Positions 19,401 to 26,912 of a DNA stretch of 64,000 nucleotides are shown here, one piece after another. This DNA comes from Spirochaetota bacterium. GTDB taxonomy: Bacteria > Spirochaetota > Brachyspiria > Brachyspirales > JACRPF01. Under the pieces are notes generated by a model. The model ran no database searches and was not told where the DNA came from. It was given only the letters and a program-made list of their open reading frames with translations. Position numbers and translations under genes: made by a program. The DNA is taken from the NCBI GenBank assembly GCA_016214035.1, contig JACRPF010000014.1, positions 186,001 through 250,000 on the forward strand, written 5' to 3'. Within the stretch, counting starts at the first letter, position 1; every line of letters begins with the position of its first letter.

Positions 19401-19640
19401 GCATATCTGAAAAAGCATAAGGTTATTTCCGTGATTGAAGGCGATTATAACCTCTATATCACACTGAACGAATTCTCAAAGGTGCGTCCGGAAAGAATAA
19501 AGAACCTTGTCGGAACAAAGGGCAGCGGCGTTTACCACGACACGGTCAATCTCAACCGCCTTGTCATGCCGGTACGTGAGGATACGATCGAGTGGAAACT
19601 CAATGCGGTGCGGTCGTTTATCGAGCGCATTAAGAAGTAA
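16416..19640 (+). CDS. mfd: transcription-repair coupling factor Mfd, N-terminus short
   Basis: A 1074-aa SF2 translocase that removes stalled RNA polymerase at DNA lesions and recruits UvrA. Seen: the UvrB-like N-terminal domain, a CarD-like RNA-polymerase-interacting domain (INDFVVHINHGIGIYRGLI), helicase motifs (CGDVGFGKTEVA, IIDEEQRFGVKQ, TATPIPRTL), ATAHGQM, QLRGRVGRSDRAAYAYFF, and the C-terminal TRCF domain. It is shorter than usual (about 1150 aa). ATG 16416 is the only ATG before the conserved region and lacks a clear ribosome site. A better-placed ATG at 16336, two bases after the PyrK-like stop, opens a different frame that stops after 33 codons. See findings. Confidence 0.9.
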   Translation: MGKKHIIKATEDEADELFEALQYFTDARVLRFPAYDVLPFTESSPTRETMNERIRVLHEALSASPMVIVTSVKALLKTTITPAILKSHTREITSGGTLDRDAFRKELRELGYIETSGIEEEGECSFRGGIIDVFPPSYDNPVRIELFDDRIESIRFFSTEDQRSIASASTVHIIPAREVPYTDDVLAKGQALAPDITERFLRDAYFPGSENYAPFFHEMTTPLAYFSAARVYWSNDALIADEAKRFAAENAVLAERSGIQDTRAYAAAETVLDNIKHGVTVSAFAKGTSSEVVFQAKHGENFKAKIKEFMDYLLARIGEGYRINLATNYDEQAKRFADLLAPLNAPIVPAGTDSDSPLIITVGNITEGFVSPEMKYILLADREVFGRTKKKHKKVPRVKQSIIESFVDLNINDFVVHINHGIGIYRGLIRLQAAGTEKDYLNIEYAKGDKLYIPVEQVNFIQKYLSASTKTTPKLDVLGGKAWDKIKARARKSAEKIAGELIKIYTVRHALSGYSFPRDTTWQEDFEASFKYQETPDQLRAIEEIKHDMEAAKVMDRLVCGDVGFGKTEVALRAAFKAVMAGKQVALLCPTTVLSQQHFKTAYERFKNFPVSLGLINRFRTSAEQKETLARLKEGKIDILIGTHGILAKDVAFKDLGLIIIDEEQRFGVKQKEALKRYKVLVDVLTLTATPIPRTLNLALTQIRDVSIIATPPLNRVPIQTSVIEFNEKVMIDAIRRELLRGGQVFVVYNRVETILEFASMISRLMPEAVIATAHGQMEGHELERIMVDFIDEKYNVLVTTAIIENGIDIPNCNTIIIYRADRFGLADLYQLRGRVGRSDRAAYAYFFHPKETSITEDAYHRLTAIAEHTDLGSGFKIAMRDLEIRGAGDILGREQSGNIHAVGYELYTQLLEESVSKMKGEMREIVFDTVIDVRHNLFIPDTYVSDTKQKIELYKNILRVENEADIDPVREACKDRYGPLPPEIENLFAIARLKAYLKKHKVISVIEGDYNLYITLNEFSKVRPERIKNLVGTKGSGVYHDTVNLNRLVMPVREDTIEWKLNAVRSFIERIKK

Positions 19641-19654
19641 AAAGCCGCCGTTCC

Positions 19655-19683
19655 TTGACTTTTTTCAATGCTCACGGTACACT
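19655..19683 (+). promoter_or_regulatory. sigma-70 promoter of the MoxR gene
   Basis: TTGACT (19655-19660), 17 bases, TACACT (19678-19683). ATG 19722 follows AAGGAG. Confidence 0.7.
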
Positions 19684-19721
19684 TCAGAACATACAACACA
19701 TGTTGCTCGTAAGGAGATTTC

Positions 19722-20711
19722 ATGCAGGCGAACGTTGATATAAAAGAAATTACCGAAGAAGTAAAAGAAGCAAGCCAATTCGTTAAAAAGCTCATGAATG
19801 AAATGTCCAAAGTCATCGTCGGACAGCAGGACATGCTTTTCAAGATCATCATGGGCATGCTGTGTGACGGGCACATACTGCTGGAAGGCGTGCCGGGTCT
19901 GGCAAAAACGCTCACCATCCGTTCATTCGCCGATGCCATTGAAGCATCGTTCAAACGCATACAGTTCACACCGGACCTGCTTCCGGCGGATATCGTCGGT
20001 ACCGATATTTACAGTCAGAAAACGGGCGAGTTCACCACAAAAAAAGGGCCTATTTTCGCGAACATCATCCTTGCGGACGAAATAAACCGGTCTCCGGCAA
20101 AAGTGCAGTCGGCGCTTCTCGAGGCGATGCAGGAACATCAGGTGACGATTGGCGAGGAAACGTTTCCGCTTGAGGAACCGTTCATGGTGCTTGCAACTGA
20201 AAATCCCATCGAGCAGGAGGGAACCTATCCGCTCCCCGAAGCGCAGGTTGACCGTTTCATGATGAAGATTATGGTCGGGTATCCGTCAAAGGATGAGGAA
20301 AAGCGCATCGTTGAGCGCATGAGCACCGGCAAAGCGCCGAAATGCAAAAGCGTCGTCACCACCAAGGATATTATAAAAGCGCGTCAGACGGTGGAGCGCA
20401 TCTACATCGAAGACAAGATCATCGATTATATCATGGATATCATCTTCGCAACGCGTAAACCCAAGGAATACGGTCTTGAAGAAGGCTTCATCGATTTCGG
20501 CGCATCGCCGCGTGCGAGTATTTATCTCACCAAACTTGCCAAAGCGCATGCCTTCGTCCGCGGTCGTGCGTTCGTCACACCGGAAGACGTCCGCGTGGTC
20601 GGCTATGACGTGCTCCGCCACCGCATCATGCTGAGCTATGAAGCGGAAGCCGAGAATGTGAGCGCCGATGCGGTAATTGCCAAGATTTTCGACCTCATCG
20701 AAGTGCCGTAG
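19722..20711 (+). CDS. MoxR-family AAA+ ATPase
   Basis: A 329-aa AAA+ protein. Walker A is EGVPGLAKTL, Walker B is ILADEINRSPAKVQSALLEA, and sensor 1 is in LATENPIEQEGTYPLPEAQ. MoxR ATPases act as chaperones, usually with DUF58 and von Willebrand factor A proteins encoded just downstream. Here the next gene encodes a YihY/BrkB membrane protein, so the usual partners are absent from the neighbourhood. A strong promoter and AAGGAG site precede the start. Confidence 0.92.
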   Translation: MQANVDIKEITEEVKEASQFVKKLMNEMSKVIVGQQDMLFKIIMGMLCDGHILLEGVPGLAKTLTIRSFADAIEASFKRIQFTPDLLPADIVGTDIYSQKTGEFTTKKGPIFANIILADEINRSPAKVQSALLEAMQEHQVTIGEETFPLEEPFMVLATENPIEQEGTYPLPEAQVDRFMMKIMVGYPSKDEEKRIVERMSTGKAPKCKSVVTTKDIIKARQTVERIYIEDKIIDYIMDIIFATRKPKEYGLEEGFIDFGASPRASIYLTKLAKAHAFVRGRAFVTPEDVRVVGYDVLRHRIMLSYEAEAENVSADAVIAKIFDLIEVP

Positions 20712-20717
20712 AACCAT

Positions 20718-21983
20718 ATGCCCTCGCGCGGTCTGGAAAAAATCCGTTCGCTTGCGGCCGATTTCCTGTATCTGACACGGGCGTTCTTTTCGAAATTCTA
20801 TCGCGATCGCGGTCTCGGTTATTCGTCGATACTCGCCTATCAGCTCATCGTCATTTTTGTACCGCTCACGATAACCCTGCTCGTCATCGGTACGCGATAT
20901 ATCAACGGTGAAAAAGAGATCGATACGATCATGCGCTTTTTCTTTCCCAATTTTCTACCGGCCACCGGTGAAAAGATCCACGAATACTTTCGACAGCTCA
21001 TCATCTCACGGAAGACCGTGATCACCGCATTCAGCGTCGGCCTTGTGCTGTTCACTACGGGAACGCTCCTGAACACGCTGCAGAACGCATTCGATACGGT
21101 CTGGGGCAAGGACAGTAACGCGCATTTTTTTCGCCGCTATTTCATTCTGGTGGGCATACTCTTTGTGTTCGTACCCGCGCTGGTTGCCATTACCGGCATC
21201 AGCAAGATGTTTATCGTCAATGTTCCGATGATACGGGTGTTTATGACAAACACCTCGGCTGTGCTCACGTTCATCGTCATTCTGATGGCGCTCTTCTTTC
21301 TGTACTCTGCGGTGCCGCATGTCCATGTGCCCAAAATGAATGCACTCCTCGGCGCGTTATTTGCCACAATTACCTGGCATATCGTAAAAACCGGTTTTTT
21401 CGTCTATGTCCGTCATTTTGCATCCTACGACAGTCTGTACGGATCGCTCAGCGTCATACCTGTCTTCTTTCTCTGGGTATATCTCACCTGGCTGATTGTA
21501 CTTGCCGGTTGCCAATGTACGTATTTTATTACGCATACCCGGACATTACTGCATGCCCGCGATATCGGCAAACGTCAGACGCGCTTTGAGCATTTCTATC
21601 TGCTCAAAGCGCTTGCACTGATCGATACTGATTTCAGGGAACAGCGATCTCCGACGTCGATACACAGGATCGTCGACTTCCTTGAATATCCGTATATTCA
21701 CACGGCGGCGATCATGCGTAAACTCGTTCGCCGCGGCTACGTATCCCTTGAGCATAAACATTATTTCACGCCACGCAGGGATCTTTCCACACTGCCGCTC
21801 GATGAACTGCTTGCGATTATACCCAGCGCCCGCTATGATATCCCGCCGAATGCTACCGGCATATTCGACACGAAGGTTTGCGCACTGTTCAAGCAGATGA
21901 TGCAGTCCCGGCGCAACGTATTTACCAGCATCAATCTGCGTGCGCTGACCTCAGGCGGCGGACATGCGAAACGACCGAAGTAA
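20718..21983 (+). CDS. YihY/BrkB-family membrane protein with C-terminal winged-helix-like extension
   Basis: The product is 421 aa. The first 285 residues have about six membrane helices and family motifs (YSSILAYQLIVIFVPL, ASYDSLYGSLSVIPVFFLWV). The family was once called ribonuclease BN, wrongly; its function is unsettled. The last 125 residues are cytosolic: helical text (HRIVDFLEYPYIHTAAIMRKL) followed by RRGYVSLEHKHYFTP reads like a winged helix. It starts six bases after the moxR stop and overlaps the next gene by 20 bases, so it is part of one operon. Confidence 0.88.
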   Translation: MPSRGLEKIRSLAADFLYLTRAFFSKFYRDRGLGYSSILAYQLIVIFVPLTITLLVIGTRYINGEKEIDTIMRFFFPNFLPATGEKIHEYFRQLIISRKTVITAFSVGLVLFTTGTLLNTLQNAFDTVWGKDSNAHFFRRYFILVGILFVFVPALVAITGISKMFIVNVPMIRVFMTNTSAVLTFIVILMALFFLYSAVPHVHVPKMNALLGALFATITWHIVKTGFFVYVRHFASYDSLYGSLSVIPVFFLWVYLTWLIVLAGCQCTYFITHTRTLLHARDIGKRQTRFEHFYLLKALALIDTDFREQRSPTSIHRIVDFLEYPYIHTAAIMRKLVRRGYVSLEHKHYFTPRRDLSTLPLDELLAIIPSARYDIPPNATGIFDTKVCALFKQMMQSRRNVFTSINLRALTSGGGHAKRPK

Positions 21984-22317
21984 CCGATATCGTGCCGTCT
22001 ATGATATGGTACGGCGAATACCGGCGGGCAGCGTCACCACCTACGGCGCCGTGGCGGCGATGCTTGGCATGGTCCGTGCGGCGCGGGCTGTCGGACGGGC
22101 GATGATGCTAACGCCGGATACGGAACGGATACCGTGGCAGCGTGTGGTTAATGCCAAAGGCATGATCAGCATCGGCGGAAATCCCGAACGGCCCGGTCTT
22201 CAGCGTAAGCTGCTTGAGCGTGAAGGTATACGGTTCGATGCTGCGGGCCGAATAGATATGAAGAAATATTTCTGGACAGCAGACAGAAGAGGCGGGGGAA
22301 ATGGGGCTCACCGATAA
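21964..22317 (+). CDS. alkyltransferase-like (Atl) DNA repair protein
   Basis: A 117-aa protein with the DNA-binding domain of O6-alkylguanine methyltransferases (RRIPAGSVTTYGAVAAMLG, ARAVGRAM). The alkyl-acceptor cysteine of the PCHR motif is replaced by tryptophan (IPWQRVV). That replacement defines Atl proteins, which bind O6-alkylguanine without transferring the alkyl group and hand the lesion to nucleotide excision repair. It lies about 2.3 kb downstream of mfd, a partner pathway. It overlaps both neighbours (20 and 17 bases). Confidence 0.88.
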   Translation: MRNDRSNRYRAVYDMVRRIPAGSVTTYGAVAAMLGMVRAARAVGRAMMLTPDTERIPWQRVVNAKGMISIGGNPERPGLQRKLLEREGIRFDAAGRIDMKKYFWTADRRGGGNGAHR

Positions 22318-23155
22318 AAAAGCGCTTACCGATGAAGAACTGAAAGCGGTGCTTACCAAACTCAGGGATGCATACGCAAAGAACGCTCTGGAACACGGGC
22401 CGTCGTTGTTCAATCTCGACGCATTCAACGTCCGCTATCTTGAAGCACTCAGAAAACGCATCGACCTGAAAGTGTTTTTCGCGGCTGAAATAAAGGCGCT
22501 TGAGGATATCAAGGGGCGCATCGCGAAGAAACGCGAGGACGCCGAGCGTGAAACAGCGGAAGCTATCCGCAAGGACGAGGAATCGTTCTCCCGGAAAGCA
22601 GACGCCATGCTTGATCGCTTCGAAAAGATGATTGAAAAATATCCCGACGTGAAACTTACCGACACATCGTCACTTGAGATGAACCGGTTGTACGGAGGGC
22701 TGAAAGAGCTGTTCAGCTGCTACAGCATCGTAAAAAATATATTTGCCGGATACGGCGATCACGCGCTGGAGATGGCCACCAAAAGCATGGACGCGATGTT
22801 CGCCCGGTATGCGCTCGATATGGGCGGCCGTCACCCGGAGATGTTCCAGGATTACATCATCGCATTTTCACGGGAAAACAAAGAACGGGAGACCGAGCGC
22901 ATGGCCCAGATCGTTTTAAAAGAAAGCGGGCTTTTCCTGCATACGCTTATCGACCACCTTACCGAGCTGCTTGTAAAAATAGACGGGATACATCCCGGTG
23001 ACAAAGTGGAACTGGACGAGCTCTTTGAGCGTGACTCGCCGCGTGTGTTCCGATCGTTCTCGGGTAAAACGAAAGAAGAAGTGGTCCGGGGAACGCTTGC
23101 CTATGCGCAGGCGATGATTCGTGATTTCCGTCTGCAGAGTTTCAAAAAACAGTAG
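22301..23155 (+). CDS. uncharacterised helical protein
   Basis: A 284-aa soluble protein that I do not recognise. It is strongly helical and charged. Residues about 50-95 form a likely coiled coil (KRIDLKVFFAAEIKALEDI and onward). There is no signal peptide and no cysteine-rich motif apart from one Cys in LFSCYS. It overlaps the atl stop by 17 bases and appears to be the last gene of the moxR-yihY-atl operon. Conserved coupling to these genes in relatives would help define it. Confidence 0.75.
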   Translation: MGLTDKKALTDEELKAVLTKLRDAYAKNALEHGPSLFNLDAFNVRYLEALRKRIDLKVFFAAEIKALEDIKGRIAKKREDAERETAEAIRKDEESFSRKADAMLDRFEKMIEKYPDVKLTDTSSLEMNRLYGGLKELFSCYSIVKNIFAGYGDHALEMATKSMDAMFARYALDMGGRHPEMFQDYIIAFSRENKERETERMAQIVLKESGLFLHTLIDHLTELLVKIDGIHPGDKVELDELFERDSPRVFRSFSGKTKEEVVRGTLAYAQAMIRDFRLQSFKKQ

Positions 23156-23186
23156 TCGGCGTCCTCTGGCTCGAATTTAATTGAAC

Positions 23187-23843
23187 TTATATCTGTAACA
23201 GCTTACGCACATCAGACAGCGTCGCCGCATGCGTTGATGCATCGGACAATCGTGTGAGCGGAAAGCTTGTGGTAAGTGCAATGCAGTATAAACCAGCTGA
23301 AACTGCAGCGGCAACACCGCTCACCGAATCTTCAATGGCGATGCATCGGTCGGGGCTGTGGCCGATCAGTTCGCATGTTTTTTGATACATATCCGGATAC
23401 GGTTTTTTTCTTGCAACATCATCGGCACATACAAAATGCCGGATATAACCGGTCATTCCGAACGTGCCGGCAATACCGAGTACATGCTTTCTGCCGCTGT
23501 TCGATGCCACCGCCGTCGGGATATTCAGTTCTTTCAGGCTTTGCAGCAGCGCTAATGTATCGGGATAGGGCGCAATCCTGCTTGCATACCGGTCATGAAA
23601 TACCGCCTTATATCGTTCCTGTAATACTGCGGCGCTTAGCGGAAGCTGATACCGGGCAATGACCGTTGCGGCTACTTTCGCATCATCAACGCCGATAAAT
23701 TCATTGAAATCCGGCGGTTCTGTAATTCCGACGATACGGGCAGTTTCTTCCCATGCGCGCGCATACCAGGGCTCTGAATCGACAAGCGTACCGTCAAAGT
23801 CAAATACAACTGCTTCAAACTTGTCCAATAATAAAGTTGACAA
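23187..23843 (-). CDS. HAD-superfamily phosphatase (beta-phosphoglucomutase/Gph-like)
   Basis: About 218 aa. Motif I is VVFDFDGTLVDSEPW near the N-terminus, motif II lies around AVASNSGRKH, and motif IV is CIAIEDSVSGVAAAVSAG. The cap helices after motif I place it in subfamily I with beta-phosphoglucomutase-like and phosphoglycolate-like phosphatases. The substrate is unknown. Start choice: TTG 23843 follows AAAGGA by six bases. The longest frame would begin inside tRNA-Val and is rejected; an ATG at 23885 is the other option. The 5' end overlaps the divergent tRNA promoter. Confidence 0.85.
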   Translation of the reverse strand: MSTLLLDKFEAVVFDFDGTLVDSEPWYARAWEETARIVGITEPPDFNEFIGVDDAKVAATVIARYQLPLSAAVLQERYKAVFHDRYASRIAPYPDTLALLQSLKELNIPTAVASNSGRKHVLGIAGTFGMTGYIRHFVCADDVARKKPYPDMYQKTCELIGHSPDRCIAIEDSVSGVAAAVSAGLYCIALTTSFPLTRLSDASTHAATLSDVRKLLQI

Positions 23844-23865
23844 AACATGTCCTTTATGATATAGT
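23837..23865 (+). promoter_or_regulatory. consensus promoter of tRNA-Val
   Basis: TTGACA (23837-23842), 17 bases, TATAGT (23860-23865), 35 bases before the mature tRNA. It overlaps the start of the divergent HAD gene. Confidence 0.85.
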
Positions 23866-23900
23866 TCATCTCGCTCTGAAGACATAGCGATTCTCATTAC

Positions 23901-23973
23901 GGGCAATTAGCTCAGCTGGGAGAGTACCTGCTTGACGTGCAGGGTGTCAGAGGTTCGAGTCCTCTATTGCCCA
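23901..23973 (+). tRNA. tRNA-Val (anticodon GAC)
   Basis: A 73-base cloverleaf. The acceptor stem GGGCAAT pairs with ATTGCCC (23966-23972), with discriminator A. The D arm is AGCTCAGCTGGGAGAGT, the anticodon stem-loop CCTGC-TTGACGT-GCAGG, and the T arm contains GGTTCGAGTCC. The CCA end is not encoded. Confidence 0.97.
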
Positions 23974-24050
23974 CAGCGAACGGATATATGCTTAGACTAT
24001 CACTTCTCATAGTAAGCTGACTCTGCGCAAAATAGTACAACTACCGTGTT

Positions 24051-24138
24051 GTCGCTTTCGCGGTGCATCCAGCACCGCTTGCGCTCGGCAATAGCGCGGG
24101 CGTCGGACATTACTCCGCACATCCATGTGCGTGCTTTT
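24051..24138. repeat. dispersed three-hairpin intergenic element, copy A
   Basis: Shares gtcgctttcgcg and caccgcttgcgctcggc with copy B (61561-61670) and its first bases with the truncated copy C (63982-64000). Three inverted repeats follow one another: GCGGTGC/GCACCGC (24060-24078), GCGCT/AGCGC (24081-24097) and CGCACAT/ATGTGCG (24116-24131), ending in a TTTT run. On the + strand the last hairpin could terminate the tRNA-Val transcript. Confidence 0.7.
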
Positions 24139-24187
24139 GTCGGTATACCATTTTTCAAGCTATTCGGGTTACAGGAAATATCCCGCG

Positions 24188-24601
24188 CTAAGAAACGATC
24201 TGCAGCAATATTTCTCTTGTCCTTGCACGCATGTCACATTCTATGAAAACTATCTGCTGCCATTTACCGAGAATAGGCACACCGTCAATTACGGGAAAGC
24301 TGAAACTCGGTTTGATAAGTGCCGAGAGCAGGTGGCTTGCGCCGTTATCGTCATTGGCGATGATATTATGCGCATAATCTTCGGCATGCGGGAACAACCG
24401 GTCGAAATATTTCTTGATATCCCGTTTCAGGCCGGGCTCAAATTCGATGGATGTTATCACCGCAGTCGAGCCGGCGCAGAATAAGAGCGCGTTGCCGTCA
24501 CGCACGTCCAGCCCTTTCACCTCGTTCATGACCATCGGGGTGATGTTGGTGACGTCAAGATAACCGTCCGTTTTGATGATGATCTTGCTTTTCTGAATCA
24601 T
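24188..24601 (-). CDS. yjbQ: YjbQ family protein (UPF0047)
   Basis: A small 137-aa protein. Conserved text includes LLFCAGSTAVITSIEFEPGLKRDI, the central HNIIANDDNGASHLLSALI, and LGKWQQIVFIECDMRARTR. E. coli YjbQ shows weak thiamine-phosphate synthase activity, which fits the thiL gene immediately upstream. GGAGG lies eight bases before the ATG. The physiological role of the family is not settled. Confidence 0.93.
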   Translation of the reverse strand: MIQKSKIIIKTDGYLDVTNITPMVMNEVKGLDVRDGNALLFCAGSTAVITSIEFEPGLKRDIKKYFDRLFPHAEDYAHNIIANDDNGASHLLSALIKPSFSFPVIDGVPILGKWQQIVFIECDMRARTREILLQIVS

Positions 24602-24618
24602 ACAACCTGCCTCCGTTA

Positions 24619-25575
24619 TTAGAAATGAACATACCCGCGATGATCAAGCTCGCGTATGTCGCCGTTCTCCCTGAGCATTATCCGCGGTCGTCCGTTGACG
24701 ATGCGCCCCGCCGCGAGAATACCGCTTTCAGATATCGTTTCCGGCGATGTAAATACCAGTGCGTAATCCTCGCCGCCGCGCCAGAGTAATTCCCGTGCGG
24801 TTTCAGACGTTATCTTACCCGTTTGGGCGAGTGCGGGAAGCGAACTTACGGCGGACCAGCTGACATCAGCGTTTATCTCGGCTGATGTACCGCTCATCTC
24901 AAGAATATGAAAAAGATCTCCCAGAAACCCATCGCTCACATCGATTGCAGATGTTATTGTATAGCGGCTTCGTATTTTTTGCCATAGTTCCGGATAGAGC
25001 GGCGGACGCAGATGAGCCGTAACGAACGGGTCTTTCCTGTCATGTGCATGGTCTTCGGAGAGCAGCTTCAGGCCATACGCGCTTTCTCCAAGACGACCGA
25101 GTACATAAATGATATCCCCTGCATGTGCGGTGCTGCGCAGAAGCGCATGTCCGTGTTTCACGCGTCCCGTAGCCGTAACTGATATGAACAGGTCGGACTT
25201 TGATGCTGTCGTGTCACCGCCGAGTACCGTGACGCCGAACGGTCCGGCGCATTCGGAAAAGCCGCGGTAGAATTCAAGTATGTCGCTATCGCTCACCTGT
25301 TTCGGGATTGCGATAGATACGAAAAAACCGGTCACCTCACCGCCCATGGCAAGAATGTCACTGGCATTGACGGCGCATGCTTTATAACCGACATCATACA
25401 TTGTATAGTATGACAGCAGAAAATGTACTTTCTCGGCAAGTATATCGGTCGTTATGAGCGTGTCATATTCAATTCCCGGGATGACGGCGCAATCGTCCCC
25501 GATGCCGATGTTATCTCCTGCCGGGGGAAGGCGCTCGCGGATCGCGGCGATCAGTTCAAATTCGCCTTTTCCCAT
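24619..25575 (-). CDS. thiL: thiamine-monophosphate kinase
   Basis: A 318-aa cytosolic enzyme that phosphorylates thiamine monophosphate to thiamine diphosphate, the cofactor of the E1 component encoded at 57.7-60.2 kb. Family features: GIGDDCAVI near residue 21, NASDILAMGGEV, VLGGDTTAS, IDVSDGFLGDL and WRGGEDYAL. The length is normal. It lies between the small membrane protein (nine bases upstream) and yjbQ (17 bases downstream) and is probably co-transcribed with both. No TPP riboswitch is visible upstream. Confidence 0.95.
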   Translation of the reverse strand: MGKGEFELIAAIRERLPPAGDNIGIGDDCAVIPGIEYDTLITTDILAEKVHFLLSYYTMYDVGYKACAVNASDILAMGGEVTGFFVSIAIPKQVSDSDILEFYRGFSECAGPFGVTVLGGDTTASKSDLFISVTATGRVKHGHALLRSTAHAGDIIYVLGRLGESAYGLKLLSEDHAHDRKDPFVTAHLRPPLYPELWQKIRSRYTITSAIDVSDGFLGDLFHILEMSGTSAEINADVSWSAVSSLPALAQTGKITSETARELLWRGGEDYALVFTSPETISESGILAAGRIVNGRPRIMLRENGDIRELDHRGYVHF

Positions 25576-25584
25576 AGAACGGGT

Positions 25585-25797
25585 TCAGGCGGAAAAAACA
25601 CGTTTACGGATGATGCAGGTGACCGCGGAGCAGCAGATGAGTATGAGCGTACTTATCGGCGTGAAGGAACAGTGCGCCATGTAACCCGCGCGGCACACCT
25701 TGCTCGCATGCATCGGTATGACGGTGATTATGGCAAGCAGCGTGAATACGATCGTAAGCCCGAGTAAAAATTTGTACATCGGTCGTTTCTTTCCCAC
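25585..25797 (-). CDS. small membrane protein, 70 aa
   Basis: Two predicted membrane helices (KFLLGLTIVFTLLAIITVI and ISTLILICCSAVTCIIRK) separated by a short loop with Cys and His residues. It starts with GTG at 25797, six bases after AAGGAG. I do not recognise a named family. It sits between pta and thiL on the same strand and is likely part of that transcript. The clear ribosome site and fit between neighbours support a real gene. Confidence 0.7.
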   Translation of the reverse strand: MGKKRPMYKFLLGLTIVFTLLAIITVIPMHASKVCRAGYMAHCSFTPISTLILICCSAVTCIIRKRVFSA

Positions 25798-25813
25798 GAG
25801 ATTCTCCTTATAA

Positions 25814-26812
25814 TCAGACTTGAAGTGCCGTGATAAGCGTGATTTCCGCGATGTCCTGCGCGCTGCAGCCGCGTGAAAGATCGTTCATCGGTTTCGCTCC
25901 GCCCTGAAGTATGGGGCCGAGTGCGGCGCATTTCGCCAGGCGTTCTGTCGCCTTGTAGCAGATATTGCCGGCGTTGAGATCCGGGAAAATGAAGATGTTT
26001 GCCTTGCCTTCGATAGGGGAGCCCGGGGATTTGCGCTTCGCGATGTCAGGCATCATGGCAGCATCGAATTGAAGTTCGCCGTCATACGGGAAATTTGGTT
26101 TGCGTGTATCGAGAAGTTTCTTGGCTTCGATGACTTTATCAACGATAGGATCCGTCGCGCTGCCTTTGGTTGAGAACGAGAGAAGCGCGACACGAGGGTC
26201 ATCGGCAACGAGCGAGCGGTAAGAACCCGCGGTCGCTTCGGCGATATCGGCAAGCTGTTCGGCGGTGGGGTTCGGTACCACGCCGCAGTCAGCATACATG
26301 AATACGCCGTCATTGAAGAACGAACGGTCGGGGTGTATCATGATGAAAAAACTTGATATGGTCTTGTTACCGGGCTTTAATCCAACGAGGAACAGTGTCG
26401 AACGAATCATGTCGGCGGTCGGATGAATGCATCCGCCCACCATGCCGTCAACACGGTCTTTTGCCACGAGTGCTGCGCCGAAAAACATCACCTTGTTCTC
26501 GATGATATCGCGTGCCTGATCTTTCGTCATGCCTTTTTCTTTCCGGCGATTGAACAGATATTCTATATAATCCTCGCGTTCAGGCGCTGTTTTCGGATCG
26601 ATTATTGTCGCGCCGTCGATGGACACGCTGTTTTGTTTCGCGAGCGCGCGGACCGCATCGGGATCTCCGACGATAACCACTTCCTTCACCGTTCCGTCTT
26701 TTATGAGAATTTCGGCGGCTTTGAGCGGCCGTATATCGGTGCCTTCCGGCAGCACGATGCGGCGCTGCAGTTTTTTCGCTTTAGCTTTGATTGTTTCAAT
26801 ATACGCAGACAT
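25814..26812 (-). CDS. pta: phosphate acetyltransferase
   Basis: A 332-aa short-form enzyme that interconverts acetyl-CoA and acetyl phosphate. Motifs: RRIVLPEGTDIRPLKAAEIL at the N-terminus, the long central PTA domain with VGGCIHPTADMIRS, and the C-terminal NIFIFPDLNAGNICYKATER and GPILQGGAKPMNDLSRG typical of Pta. No acetate kinase is next to it. It could turn the acetyl-CoA made by the 2-oxoacid dehydrogenase of this window into acetyl phosphate for ATP. GGAG is seven bases before the ATG. Confidence 0.95.
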   Translation of the reverse strand: MSAYIETIKAKAKKLQRRIVLPEGTDIRPLKAAEILIKDGTVKEVVIVGDPDAVRALAKQNSVSIDGATIIDPKTAPEREDYIEYLFNRRKEKGMTKDQARDIIENKVMFFGAALVAKDRVDGMVGGCIHPTADMIRSTLFLVGLKPGNKTISSFFIMIHPDRSFFNDGVFMYADCGVVPNPTAEQLADIAEATAGSYRSLVADDPRVALLSFSTKGSATDPIVDKVIEAKKLLDTRKPNFPYDGELQFDAAMMPDIAKRKSPGSPIEGKANIFIFPDLNAGNICYKATERLAKCAALGPILQGGAKPMNDLSRGCSAQDIAEITLITALQV

Positions 26813-26912
26813 GGGGGGGCTCCATAGAGTTTAGTTATACGTATTGTACAGTAACCGGCACGGATTTCAACGGGCAGGAGCCGCAAAAACAATCGCTGTG
26901 ATACACCGGCGC

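Noticed and set aside
23844-23906. Longer N-terminus of the HAD phosphatase
   Set aside because: It would run into tRNA-Val and adds residues not found before motif I in this family. TTG 23843 has a ribosome site.
24116-24138. Simple rho-independent terminator of tRNA-Val
   Set aside because: The hairpin and T run could terminate, but it is part of a longer element repeated at 61561, so a plain terminator does not explain it.
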